From Adiantum capillus-veneris (taxonomy: Eukaryota; Streptophyta; Polypodiopsida; Polypodiales; Pteridaceae), in NCBI GenBank assembly GCA_014529385.2, contig CM043948.1, forward strand, positions 19,972,951 to 20,036,950: a stretch of 64,000 bases of DNA. Reading direction: 5' to 3'. Position 1 is the first letter of the stretch. Every line of letters starts with the position of its first letter. The notes under the pieces were generated by a model. That model was not told the DNA's origin. It saw only the letters and a list, made by a program, of their open reading frames with translations, and did no database searches. The position numbers and the translations under genes are program-made. Below, piece after piece: positions 1 to 10,289 of the stretch.

Positions 1-163
1 TACGCGATGGACACACAAGCAGAGAGTGAGTAAGAACGAGAGAGAAAGTGAGAACACAATATGTACCTCCTAAACTAGAGTGCTATGAATGCACACGTGC
101 ACATGGGAGAGGAGATGCAAGACTAAGAGGAAAGGGGAAGAGTAGCATGAGCACTAGGGCAAG

Positions 164-182
164 CCCCCCCCCCCCCCCCCCC

Positions 183-226
<44 letters not shown>

Positions 227-265
227 GTCACAACATCTGACCATGATTGCTAGTTTTAGGTACAA

Positions 266-356
<91 letters not shown>

Positions 357-370
357 ACACACTCACACAC
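164..370. repeat. Compound microsatellite: poly-C, (CA)n, (CT)n, (CA)n
   Basis: A 19-nt C run (164-182) is followed by a CA array to about 222. A short unique spacer of about 40 nt follows, then a CT array near 267-286 that passes straight into interrupted CA arrays to 370. Open frames across it encode only His-Thr, Ser-Leu or Cys-Val dipeptides and are artefacts of the repeat. Confidence 0.97.
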
Positions 371-2104
371 TTAGTCACTTTATCTAAGAATAAACCGTTG
401 TATCCAACTACATACACACATACCTTTTGGCAATGCACTGTACAATGGATCCTTTAAATAAACTCTAGGTTTGCCACTGCATTAAGCTGTGTTGCTCTAG
501 CACCTCATCGGAAGGGTGTTGTTGACTATGCTCTAAATCACTGTAATATCCAACTGTATGTACTCGAGTTGTAACTTGAGTTGTTGCCTTATGGAGATTA
601 CCCTGTGTTTTACTATACAACTCCTAGCTCTTTTAGGCTGATTATAGTACTTAAAATAGAGCTATCCACCATAAGTATATATCTTTATAAAAAAACCCCC
701 CCGCACCCAGGAGTGTTCAGATTTGATTGTTTCTACTAGGTTTTTTACACTATGTCACGACACTCATAGTGAGTCACGACCTCGTTCTGATGACCTTGCA
801 TAATGAGGGGTTGCTTGGCACGGATTCTTTGCCTCCCTCTCATAGAATCAGTCTTAGCTGTAATACCTCTTACACTCATTGAGATTGATCGATGCTAGAC
901 TGATGTAGCACCTCCACAACTGAGTATATTTTTTAGAGATCTTCCCTGCCTCTTCCACTATATAAAGATGAGGGGTTCTTCCCTTCATTTAGACTTGGTC
1001 TCCCGTGGCACTTTGGGAGAATCTCGGTGTTGCGTCTGCTCACAATTTTTCTATATATTATTTTCTCAATGATTAAAATAAACTCCTGCTCTGTTGGGTG
1101 ATTATAAACAGGTTTTTTTTAACATTTAGATTATTGAGAGAAAGGTTCATTGGATTTTTTTAGCAAATGAATATGGTATGGGAACCTAGGTTCAGATTTT
1201 CTCACATTAGTGAAGGGCTTCTTTGCTTCTCGCCGGGTACTGACTGCATACATACTTAGTCCTTTTTTTATTGTTAAAAAAATGGCATCAAATTTGACAT
1301 ACATATGGATACCGTTCTGGTTTTTGATATTGATGGTGAGTTTAAAATTGAAAGCCTGATGGTGTGACTGGTTATGCTTCCTAAGGTTTTTTACCTCTGG
1401 AACAGTGACAGAACTGTACATTTTGGATTTTCCTTAGCTAAAACATATGGTTTGATAACCTCGGCACTGATAATTACACATCAATAGAGGGTTTCTTTTG
1501 CTTATTGCCTAGTACTGATTACATACACTCACTCTAGTTTTTTGGTTGCTTGACATAAAAGTGGCATCAATTCTATGGTTATTGATTAGGTTGTTACCGA
1601 AATGTGGTATACTATGGTAAATTGGGGAAGCTAATCTAACTATGTTGATCACTGGTTGATACTCTGATTTATTATGTGATGGTTCATATTCAGGTGGGTT
1701 ATGAGGAGATTCATGGAAACTTTTGAAAAATTGATGTTTTTTTGCATTAAAATTGATACTTATGGTGAGTTTGGTGGCATTGCTGGTTATGATGCCAAAT
1801 TTTGAATTTGGATAGTTGCAGTTGTTTATTTGGGTATGATATATCCAATTTGCAGAAAATTGGAAAAAATGGATCTAATACTTGATGGTAGTTGTAAAAA
1901 TAAACTTTTTTCCATGGCATATTCCTTTGACCCTTTACAAGTTTAATCTCTTATTGGTCTTATAAACCTGATGCCTGCTTCTGGTTACCAGCTGGTTCTT
2001 TTTGGTCTTGGATTTCTGGCATAAGTCTTGGTTTTTCTCTGACTAGATCTTACTCTCTTGATCTTGGGTGTGGTTGGAATTAGCCGAATCTGGCTCTGGT
2101 GCTG
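371..2104. other. Non-coding stretch with a weak solo-LTR candidate at 753-1110
   Basis: No gene is supported. Positions 753-1110 begin TGTCACGACA and end ATAAACA. They carry a good TATA box (CTATATAAAG, 958-967) with a pyrimidine-rich start region after it, so a small LTR is possible, but no target duplication is visible. From about 1200 to 1800, phrases recur in diverged form. An example is the stretch around 1205-1260, which ends near a GGCATCAAATT motif, compared with 1485-1570. Confidence 0.3.
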
Positions 2105-2340
2105 ACTTACAAAACACCTAACCTAGCCTGGATATCTGGCTTAGATCCGGTCTTTTACAAAACATATCCCACTACATCTTAGTGATGATACTACCATAAA
2201 ATATATTCTGGTTTTTACTGTTTGCTTTGACTTACATTAAATGCAGCCTTATGCTTGTTGCCTGGATGCCTGGCTTAGTTCTGGTCTTTTTCATATATAC
2301 ACTACATCTAGTTTTTGGTGATGATACTGCCCCTAAGGTG
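2105..2340. repeat. Diverged tandem duplication of about 130 bp
   Basis: The stretch starting GACTTACA at 2105 recurs at 2229. The shared phrases CCTGGATATCTGGCTTAG and CCTGGATGCCTGGCTTAG lie at 2127 and 2261, and a shared GGTGATGATACT-like end closes each copy. The copies are clearly diverged, so the duplication is old. It contains no coding signal. Confidence 0.6.
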
Positions 2341-2611
2341 GATAACCAGCTCATCTATGGAAACATGAGCAATCACACAATGTGAGGGAGATCCATGAAT
2401 GTAACGCCCGATTGGTAGATGAGAGGAAAAAGGACATCTGCCTATCCCAATGTGACACCAACCTTAATGTATTTGCCTTACAATGACATGTGTTGTATTT
2501 TAGAGCCCTATCTTGCTTGGGGGAATTGGATGCTCCATATGTACTAGCAAAGGTAAACCAATCGGGGATGTTGCCATTGAAAAAGCCCATTTGGCTAGGC
2601 GGGATGGCCTC

Positions 2612-3050
2612 CACACTATCTCACACGGGCATGGGAAGGAGGGGATCGACGACTGAAGTGATTCACGCTGTCTGATGCACATTTGTAAATTTGGGGCGGA
2701 CCGCGCCCCATGTCTTGAACCCACGACCTCCCCACTGCGAGCCATGTGCGCTAACCACTACACCCGCTTGCGTTCATTCAAATGTAGGGGGTTTGACTAC
2801 GTCATCTAAACTAACATAGTATGCCAAAAGGAAGAGCCCTTTACACGTGTCGAAATCTGCGACATGAAGGTTAAACTCCAAAACTGAGAGAAGTCCCTAT
2901 CCATGCAGGGAAATTTGTAAAATCGGGGCAATTTGGTAAATTTTGGTCACCTCGTGCCGTCAAATCCTACGGTCTACGATTGGTGCGCCTTCTGTTTTTG
3001 GCCTCCACCATTGATCCCCTCGTGCCCATGCCCGTGTGAGATAGTGCTGA
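2612..3050. repeat. Inverted repeat arms about 400 bp apart
   Basis: CACTATCTCACACGGGCATG on the plus strand near 2615-2634 is matched in inverse orientation near 3020-3040, where the plus strand reads CATGCCCGTGTGAGATAGTG. The SINE-like signal lies between the arms. This could be two copies of one short element in opposite orientation, or the ends of a foldback element. Confidence 0.6.
2690..2780 (-). repeat. tRNA-derived SINE-like sequence
   Basis: Read on the minus strand, 2760-2741 gives TAGTGGTTAGCGCACATGGC, which looks like a pol III A box. About 17 nt after it, 2724-2711 gives GTGGGTTCAAGACA, which looks like a B box (consensus GGTTCGANNCC). The order and spacing fit a tRNA-related SINE head. 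No cloverleaf can be closed, so it is not a working tRNA gene. The 3' end of the element is not defined. Confidence 0.5.
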
Positions 3051-3297
3051 GGAACGGCGGCCATTTCCGGCGGAAATTTTGGGTGTGGAATGCTACAGCA
3101 AATTTCTCTCTGGCCACTGAGAAGCTTGCCAAATAAGATTTGTCTGTGCGCCAAATGCAGCGAGCGCCCTCCACCGTGTGCCTTCTGTGTGCTTCATGCA
3201 GGCGGCTAGTGACCCCTTGCCTCGTCTGCGCCCACCTTATTCCGTGCTGCTCCTGCTATGACATTTTCTTCTGGTAATGTGTAATGTGAATTATAAG

Positions 3298-3299
<2 letters not shown>

Positions 3300-3339
<40 letters not shown>
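3300..3339. repeat. (GA)n microsatellite
   Basis: About 20 GA units occur here, directly upstream of a unique region that includes the 155-codon frame at 3551. Confidence 0.97.
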
Positions 3340-3345
<6 letters not shown>

Positions 3346-3550
3346 GATTCTTTTACTCCAGGGTAGAATGCAAGAAATGCAACGCACTGAATCCTTTGGG
3401 AGATCAAGAACGGAAACTTTTGGGATTTCCTCCTGCTTTAGCTCTCGCTTCCTCCATGGTCTCATCCATACTTTCCAAACGTTTTCGGTCTTCTCTACTG
3501 CTCATGGTGTTTTCTTAAGGTCCAATTTTGGGAACTTGTAGGCTCGACGG

Positions 3551-4018
3551 GTGCTTATAGCCCATATCGGCCGGCCGCTGTCGACTCTATCTACTCATCT
3601 GTATCACCAGCACATTGAACAGGTGAGGCCTTCTTTCATTTTGGAACATTTAGCTCCTGTGCCATGCATGAACTTGTGTCTGCCAATGTTCTTGCATTGC
3701 TTGTGGTTACAGCTACGGAAATTGTTTGCATTTCTAAATATAATAGTAGTGACAGGTTCTATTGTGGGATGGCTTAGTTCCCCAAGTGTTAGGTACAATG
3801 TTCGCGCTTTTGAGGAGCATGACCTCTTTTACCATCTCGAATTTCTCTTTGACATCCTTTTAATGGAGTGTTTTGGGCAAGGGTGTGCCAATCCAAAAGC
3901 GCGGGTAAAGAGATTAGGAGGGATCTTCGAAAGACTTTTGATTGCTCGAAGCAAGCTTGCGAGCCTCCCAAGTGGATATAATTCACAACAAGAGTTGAGG
4001 ACATTGCAAGCCGAGTGA
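3551..4018 (+). CDS. Possible exon of an unrecognised protein
   Basis: A 155-codon frame of mixed, protein-like composition with no simple repeat. Its second half (Phe-Glu-Glu-His-Asp-Leu through Ser-Lys-Leu-Ala-Ser-Leu) could form amphipathic helices. The frame closes at a strong plant-type splice donor, GTGAGT, at 4015-4020, so the true exon may end there. I recognise no domain. No partner exon was found nearby, and the sequence after about 4135 is transposon-derived, so this may be a gene fragment or a chance frame. Confidence 0.25.
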   Translation: MLIAHIGRPLSTLSTHLYHQHIEQVRPSFILEHLAPVPCMNLCLPMFLHCLWLQLRKLFAFLNIIVVTGSIVGWLSSPSVRYNVRAFEEHDLFYHLEFLFDILLMECFGQGCANPKARVKRLGGIFERLLIARSKLASLPSGYNSQQELRTLQAE

Positions 4019-4134
4019 GTGGATAATTGCAATTTTTGGTTTTGGATGGTTTAACAAGCAATCTAACGATATTACTTGGTACTGCTGTTCCTCATATGAT
4101 GGTTGAGTTTAAGGTTGACGCCTGCTACGTGAGC

Positions 4135-4400
4135 AATGGCTTTTGAATTTTGAGCCCCTAGGGCCTCACTTTGCAGAGCATCTGGACGTAGAGTCTGAGA
4201 GCGGGAGTTGTACTTTGCATTGATCAATGATAAAGAAATACCGAAAAGGGGGCGCCAGTCTTTGGGACCAATGCTTCTGGGTGCGGAACTCCGTCGTGCT
4301 GTGTCGACTCTCTCTCTCTTTCTGTTAATGTTTAGTGATTTTGAAGTTTTTGTACTTGTGTTGCTATTGATTTTCGCTTGGAGTATCCAAGTCTGTTACA
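4135..4400 (+). mobile_element. Truncated LTR of gypsy family A
   Basis: The sequence matches the R/U5 part of the family A LTR. It shares the GAGCATCTGGACG phrase, the GGCGCCAGTCTTTGGGACCAAT phrase and the terminal CTTGGAGTATCCAAGTCTG ending in TTACA (compare 12980-13224). The upstream U3 part is missing or too diverged to see, and no primer site follows 4400. It is either the 3' end of a lost element or a truncated solo LTR. Confidence 0.75.
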
Positions 4401-5344
4401 GTTTTCAACCCTTGTCTCGTCTCACAATGGGAGCGCAAATCAGCCTCAGATCTACCCCTTGGTGCCATCAACAACCCCTCATCAAGATAGATCCAAAGGT
4501 GCATCGAATCAGCGTCGGAGGTCATGTTGAAGAGTTAATGAGGCGACATTCCCCATTCGAGTGAATAGAGTCTGCACTTGAGGTATTGCATGTGTGTACA
4601 TTCCATTTACGCAATCAACAGCAAATATCACATCGGCAACGATGTGGGGGTCCTTGAAAGGGTTGGTTGGGACCCCATCTGGTGTCATTCTCCTCCCCGT
4701 CTTTTCTCTCTCTACACACATCTCTATCTTTAAGGTCTCTTGGGATAGTTTTCTACGATGTTAAAACTCTCTTCTTCTTCTTCTCATTCATGCTAACAGT
4801 CAATCATTTAATAGAAGGAAAGAAGTAAAGATTTGTGGAAGTGTGAAACCTAGATCTTCACCATCCCGATTTCGTTGTACCTGACAAGAACCAACCCATC
4901 TTTTGGTCCCTAGTTCTGTGTTGATCGTTTCTCTCTCTCTTTCTCTTCATATCAATTGGCTTCAGTATTAAGTAATAAATTCTATCAGAGTATATTTGAT
5001 ATTGTTATGCGCTCTTGCTTGTGACACTACCGAATGACTTTATGAAAAGATGTACACTGAAATTGGGAATTTCAAAGAACTCATTAATTGATGTATGCTT
5101 GCAAATGTTTGTTTGTTTGAGTGCAAGAGGTGAAAGATCAATAACATTCTCTACTCATCGGCAGGGGTGAAATTGATTTGAAATTGATAATTGATGACTT
5201 TAGTGCATCTAGACGTGCTAGAGATCATTGAGATTTGGAATGTGATGGCTAAATGATTCATGATATTTGTGAATGTGATCCTAGTATATGAAGAGTTCTA
5301 TTTGGATAAGTTGACTTGATATTGATCTTAGTGCATCAAAGGTT
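4401..5344. other. Non-coding stretch
   Basis: No gene, RNA or element end is recognisable. Short CT-rich patches occur at 4300-4320 and 4930-4950, and frames are short and interrupted. Confidence 0.5.
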
Positions 5345-5830
5345 CTGCCACGTGCGCACTTCACTTGCGCCATGTGGATACGGTTTTGCTATAGTCTAGC
5401 ACGAGTCTTAGCTTAGGACTGAGCCTGGCACCTTTGTGAGCCTCGAGTAGGACGTGCATGTCCAGGCCCAATACCCTCTCTTGCACAAGAACATTCATTT
5501 CATCATGTCAGCATTTTATCGCGTGAACCACCTCTTATAAGTCGTTTTATTAAAAGTGACTTTTAAAATTCCTTTTGTAAGTTTGTTGGGAAGCGTACCC
5601 TTCCAACATATAATTCCTATAAATGAAACCCATTGGGTACTCAGTAGAAGCAGAAGAAGCAGGGACACACAAAGGGTAGGTATCGTAGCAGACCGGCAGG
5701 CACCCTCAGGCTCCCTAGCGTTTTCTCAGCAGTTCAGCCCAGCGTTTTCAGCCCACAGCCACCAGCGTTCAGCTTCGTCGAACTGCAACTCCCCGTTGCA
5801 GTTCTTGGCCGCATTGACCGACCAGCAATA
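5345..5830 (+). mobile_element. 5' part of a diverged family B LTR (B')
   Basis: It starts TGCCACGTGCGCAC and aligns with the head of the family B LTRs at 14835 and 17179. Shared features are the CTGGCAC-TTTGTGAG phrase, the AGTGACTTT region, a TATAAATG-like box near 5618, the GCAGAAG run, and the recurring AGCGTTTTC motif (5716, 5739, 5763). Homology in this orientation stops near 5830, and the tail of the LTR appears next in the opposite orientation. Confidence 0.7.
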
Positions 5831-5846
5831 GGTCAGCCTGGCTGTA

Positions 5847-5988
5847 AGGTGCAGCGGAATGAATGATGAACTTTGCTCAAGATGAGTGCTCCGAACTGTG
5901 CTCAAGGTTCCTTTTACCTAGGGAAGGGAGAGCCTTCCGTTCTTTAATGAGAGAGTGCAATGTACAAACAAAGTGAATAGACACTGTG
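5847..5988 (-). mobile_element. 3' tail of a family B-type LTR, inverted
   Basis: On the minus strand this matches the family B LTR tail: CCATTCACTTTG-like phrase, ACGGAAGGCTCTCCCTTCC, AGGAACCTTGAGCACAGTTC, and a terminal GCACCTTACA (compare 15820-15978). It is cut at 5988 by the insertion of the family A element, and its other part resumes at 12514. Confidence 0.75.
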
Positions 5989-6513
5989 TGTAACAAACTT
6001 GGACACTCCAAGTCAAGAATCAACCGCGACAGCACCAAATAACCACTTCAAAACAATTTACAGATCACAATAGATTTGCACTGGCCCAGTGGAGTTCCGT
6101 GCCTAGAGATATTGGCCCCAAAGACTGGCGCCCCTTTCAGTATTTCTTTTTGTATTAATCAATCATCAAAGTACAAGAGAGCAGCGGTTAGGGTTTCACT
6201 CTCAGACTCTGCGTCCAGATGCTCTGAGAAGTGAGGCCCTCACCACTAATTTAAAGGTTACAAGGGATGCCCAAAAGCAGAGCCCCAAAAGCTTTTAAAA
6301 TCAAAAGCAATTGCTCTCTCTCTCTCACAGAGAGTCAAAACATGAAAGCAAAAGCATTCTCTCTCTCTTTCTCATTTAAGTAGAGAAAAAGCGAAATTTG
6401 CGTCGCTCATTATTTTCCAAAAAAAAAAAAATCCGCCTCCGCGATTTCCAAAAATTAGGGTTTCTAGCAGAAATTAGGGTTTCTGTTGTCTGCCACGTCA
6501 TCACTTTGTGACA
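5989..6513 (-). repeat. 3' LTR of family A copy 1
   Basis: On the minus strand it begins TGTCACAAAGTGATGACGTG and ends TCTG-like sequence then TTACA. It is 525 bp against 581 bp for the 5' LTR. Most of the difference is fewer AAATTAGGGTTTCTG subrepeats near 6455-6490. A TATA-like TTTTAAA/TTATAA region lies in the middle. Confidence 0.93.
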
Positions 6514-6526
6514 TACCCCCCTCTTG
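6514..6526 (-). other. Polypurine tract of family A copy 1
   Basis: The minus strand reads CAAGAGGGGGGTA immediately before the 3' LTR start. This is the expected primer for plus-strand DNA synthesis. Confidence 0.85.
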
Positions 6527-7125
6527 AAAGCATTGTAATCGACCGCGATTACGCCTGCAAAACCGACAAAAGCCATAAACTGTCTTAGCAGACACTGACT
6601 GTTAGTACCTACGTACTAGGAACACACATCTAGCACATGTACAAAATCGACAGTCACATCACACGACATCACAGGACATCACCAGACATCACAGGACATC
6701 ACATGACATTCAACATTCATTCGGATCTTAGACCATGATTTATCGGCAATGTAGCTAGCAATCACATCTAGGTCCAATCGGGACCTCAACGATGTCTGAT
6801 TGACTAACCCCTATTGCAACCATGTCTATTCGAGATCAAGTAGACCAAAATGCTGCAGTCATTTCGGCTATCAGTTCCTGCACTCACAAGAAGTCAAGAA
6901 CAAATCAGTATCATAATTAGGAATTCCATTTCATAAAGTCATCCAGCAAAATACTGTCAGCTCTCAGTATCCCTGAAGCTCAAAGAGACATCAGTGACTT
7001 TAGTATCAAAATCGAGGCGTCTGTTGACAAAGGAGTGGAGTGACTCCCCTCTTGTGCATCCCACTGCACCAGATCTTCGGCCAAGCTGAATTCTGGGTTC
7101 CGTTTGGAGTAGACTATGCTAAACC
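6527..7125 (-). other. 3' untranslated internal region of family A copy 1
   Basis: A non-coding stretch between the end of pol and the polypurine tract. It contains a 10-bp minisatellite (6655-6710) and no other recognisable structure. Confidence 0.6.
6655..6710. repeat. 10-bp minisatellite, unit GACATCACAG
   Basis: Five to six imperfect units of ACATCACAGG/ACATCACCAG/ACATCACATG follow each other in the 3' non-coding part of the element. Confidence 0.8.
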
Positions 7126-7129
7126 AAAA

Positions 7130-8130
7130 CATCGAGGTAAAGTTTCACAATCCGAGGAGTATTTGCTAGGTCCTCCTCCTCCATCCACTTCGTATCAAAT
7201 GCAAAAAAGTTCTTGAACTAAACCAAGAACCGCCTTCGGACTTTACCCTTATTCTTCGTATCCTTATGTGCCAAAATCTGTTCAGGAACAAGGATCTCCT
7301 CGTTTTCTTCCACTGCGGGTTGCTCATCAGGCTCCCCATCATCAGGCACATCACCCTTAACAGGGTTCAAGAGACTCACATGCAATGCATTGTGAATCCT
7401 CCAAGTATCTGGCAGTTTCAATCAGAAGGAGACATCATTTATCTTTTCAGTAATCTGGAAAGGTCCGTAGTATCACATACTTAGCTTTGGAAAAAGCCTC
7501 TCCTTTCCCTTGTTCTTTCGTAGGCGTGCCTTCTCAAAACGTAAGAGCACCCAATCATCCTCCTTCAATTTCATGTCGCAACGATGGCGATCCGCTGCCT
7601 TTTTCTGTCGTTCTTGAGACTTCTGCAAAGTCTCGCGAACCTTGGCAAAAGCCGTATCCAAATCTCGCGTATATTCATCCACTTCAAAGATCTTATCTTT
7701 CGTGCTCAGGAAGGGTGGAACCTTTGCAGCACTGTCAACAATCTCAAATGGCGCCTTCCCCGTCGACGAGTGTATCGTGTTATTGTAGGCAAATTCCACC
7801 AAAGGTAAATATCTTTCCCATTGAGTCTTCTGATCTGAGATATAAGACTTCAATAAATCTAGAACCACTGAATTGACAATCTCGGATTGCCCATCAGTCT
7901 GCGGGTGAAACGATGGCGAGAACTGCAACCGCGTGCCAATGTTCTCCCAAATTGCCTTCCAAAACAAACTCATAAATCTAGGGTCTCTGTTGGAGACAAT
8001 CGTCTCAGGCGTGCCATGTAATCGGAAAATCATCGTGATCATTCTGTATTCTCGGGAGATAAAAAAAAATGAAATCCATTTCAATATTTTCCCAGGGGCG
8101 GGTGGGTATGGGTAAAGGCTGTAACAATCC
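7130..8130 (-). pseudogene. Gypsy integrase C-terminal half with chromodomain-like end (family A copy 1)
   Basis: The frame covers the second half of the integrase core. It includes the HGTPETIVSNRDPRF motif carrying the second catalytic Asp, and the SPSFHPQTDGQSEIVN motif with the catalytic Glu. It continues through the WERYLPLVEFAYNN region and a basic DNA-binding part. After a frame change near 7420, the sequence VPEQILAHKDTKNKGK and, past a TAG stop, the KWMEEEDL phrase resemble a chromodomain. The region between the MDFI motif and HGTPET is shorter than normal by about 40 residues. In this family integrase inserts the cDNA; the deletion and stops make this copy inactive. Confidence 0.88.
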
Positions 8131-8607
8131 CTGTGCCTTATGTCTGTCAAACTTGACCTTCTGGTATACCAAGCAACTGCGCACAAACTCTTCCACATCC
8201 TTCTTCAGTCTCCGCCAAAAGAAATCTCTCTCTACCCCTTTCATGGTGGTAGCAATACCGCGGTGACCCGTAAAAGGTGGACAGTGGCAATCAGTCATAA
8301 CCTTTTCCCTCAACGGCTGTGTAACGCACAACATAGTCTTTTTCATCAAGTAGCCTTCCCGAAGGGAGTATCCAGCTACTGTCTCCCCATCCCGTATTCG
8401 TGTGAAAATATATGCAAAATCTATATGTGTGGCACATTGATCGACCATATCCTCGAAGCTCCTATGATGTATCGCGGAAATAGCTAGAACCAACGGTTTT
8501 CGAGACAAAGCATCTGCCACCACATTCTTCTGTCGTTGCACATGGACAATCTGGAAGTGGAACTGTGACAAGATGTTCACCCACCTCATCTGCTTTTCCG
8601 AAAGCTA
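8005..8607 (-). pseudogene. Integrase zinc-binding N-terminal domain (family A copy 1)
   Basis: Continuing from RNase H after an in-frame TAG, the frame shows the conserved VVADALSRKP link. The HHCC-type zinc region follows, with the histidine pair in HCPPFTGHRG and a cysteine pair (CLVYQ, where the family has CxxC). Next come FWRRLKKDVEEFV and WENIEMDFI, the start of the catalytic core with its first Asp. The frame is lost just after this, where the core is deleted and shifted. Confidence 0.85.
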
Positions 8608-9108
8608 CTTCTGTGACAAGAAGTAGTGCAAACTCTGATGGTCTGTAAAGACAGTAAAATCCGCTCCGAGTAGGTAATGCCGCCACTGAGTAAGAGCGTG
8701 GATAACCGCCAAAAGCTCTTTCCCATAGATCTGTGCTGTCATCTCCGGCCTAGAGAACAAACGGCTCTCGTAAGCTATGACATGGCCTTCTTGCATCAAG
8801 ACCGCACCCAGTCTACGACCACAAGCATCACAAAATACTTCAAATGACTTCTGCAAGTCCGGCAAAGTCAAATCTGGTCCTGTAGTGAATTTCTCTTTCA
8901 ATGTCCGAAAGGCAATCACCTCTGTGGGTCCCCACGAAAAAGGTACTCCTTTTTGTGTCAAGGTATGCAAAGGGAAAGCAACCTCTGCAAACTTTCGTAT
9001 GAACCGCCTGTAGTACGAACACAGTCCCAAGAAGCTTCTAACTTCATGGACATTCCTCAAATCGGGCCAATCACGGATAGTCTCTATCTTGGCCGGGTCC
9101 ATTTGCAC
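8608..9108 (-). pseudogene. RNase H domain and connection (family A copy 1)
   Basis: The frame has the RT connection motif VRSFLGLCSYYRRFI followed by a gypsy RNase H. It includes FEVFCDACGRRLGAVL, with catalytic Asp in the CDA motif, then YGKELLAVIHALTQWRHYL with the catalytic Glu, then FTVFTDHQSL with the third Asp. It ends at a TAG just after the FLSQK phrase; homologous residues LSEKQMRW follow the stop in frame. It removes template RNA during reverse transcription. The domain itself looks intact. Confidence 0.9.
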
Positions 9109-9788
9109 TCCTGCTGTGCTGCTGACACAATGTGTCCCAAAAAGTGTATCTCTGGTAGGAAAAATTCACTTTTCTTAGCATTAATCACTAATGTGTGATC
9201 TCGTAATGCCTGAAAGACTTGAAGCAAATGATCTCTATCTTCTGCCTCATTCTTGGAGAAAACAATGATGTCGTCAAAGAAAGTGCCAACAAATAGCCTG
9301 TACTCTCGAAAAATCCTGTCCATCATCCGGTTAAATGTCGCAGGAGCATTGGTTAAGCCAAAAGGCATCACCAAAAACTCAAATAACCCAAAAGTCGTCC
9401 GAAAAGCTGTCTTGTAGACGGCTCCCGGTGCTATTCTGATCTGATGATATCCACTCTTCAAGTCAATCCTGCTAAAGCATGAAGATCCCTGTAACCTGTC
9501 GAGTATATCATGGATCCTAGGAATCGGAAATCTGTTCTTGATGGTGATTTCGTTGAGAGTGCTATAATCGATGTACATTCTCCAAGATCCGTCTTTCTTC
9601 AAAACCAACAACACCGGAGAGCAATACGGTGAAGTACTAGGCTGGACAAGACCCTTTTCCAAGAGGTCTTTCACTGAGTTCATAATCTTTTCATTCTGTA
9701 CTCGGCTCACACGATAAGGTGGCCGATTCGGTGGCGTGCTTCTAGATATCAGATCAATGGTATGATCTTCAGGCCCTCTCAAAAGCAA
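9084..9788 (-). pseudogene. Gypsy reverse transcriptase (family A copy 1)
   Basis: Frame of 234 codons with the standard order of RT blocks: an IDLI-PPNRPPYR lead, SPVLLVLKKDGSWRM (finger), FSRIDLKSGYHQI (first catalytic Asp), PFGLTNAPATFNRMM, and the catalytic FFDDIIVFSKN box. FFDD replaces the commoner YVDD or YIDD but is usual in plant gypsy elements. The frame changes to the RNase H frame close to 9100, at the motif FLGHIVSA. It copies element RNA to DNA in the cytoplasmic particle. Confidence 0.93.
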
Positions 9789-9839
9789 TCGGCATGAGCG
9801 TGGAGAAAAAAAATCTTGGCGTTCTTTTCTTCAGGTCAA

Positions 9840-10244
9840 AAAATATTCAACTTTTATCCATCGTTCAGTTCTCCCAAAAGAATGAGTAAGAAAACTGAAG
9901 TTCATCAAGTACAATCTCTAAGCCCTTCATTTATCAAAGTCGCTTTGTCGGCCCGGTAGTCAACCACGGCGTAGTTCTTGTGGTACCAAGGGATCCCCAG
10001 TAGAACGTCACTCGCGTGCCCTGAACACCCCTGTCATTGCAAACGAAGTTTGCCAATGCTCGATGTAATGGCAACATCCCATCCGGGTGCCAGTCGAACT
10101 ACCTCCGCCTGTGGCGTCAGTCTGTCGGGCGTAGTTCCAAATTGAGCCGCCAATTCCAAGTGAAAAGAAGTTGGCCTTGGCTCCTTCAAAAGAGCTTCCT
10201 GATCCTTCACTTTGCCCCGAAAGCGGCAAAGTTTGTACTTTCAT
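9840..10244 (-). pseudogene. Aspartic protease region, frameshifted (family A copy 1)
   Basis: Pieces in different frames match the protease of copy 2 (16091 onward): VKDQEAL, AKANF-SLELAAQF and LLGIPWYHKNYAVVDY. The catalytic loop is broken here: the Asp-Gly-Gly stretch is lost in a deletion next to GAKANF. It would process Gag-Pol. At least two indels separate it from gag and RT. Confidence 0.75.
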
Positions 10245-10289
10245 TCATTAGATTCGGTGCAGGTCCCACGCCATGTGGTACCGGTTCTG

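Noticed and set aside
48-374. Frames of 95-108 codons on both strands across the first microsatellite
   Set aside because: They consist of dipeptide repeats (His-Thr, Ser-Leu, Cys-Val) produced by CA and CT arrays.
2700-2775. A functional tRNA gene on the minus strand
   Set aside because: A and B box-like sequences are present, but no acceptor stem or cloverleaf can be formed, so only a SINE-like call is made.
7473-8487. Plus-strand frames of 60-130 codons opposite the integrase
   Set aside because: They are shadows of the minus-strand pol gene, which has clear family motifs.
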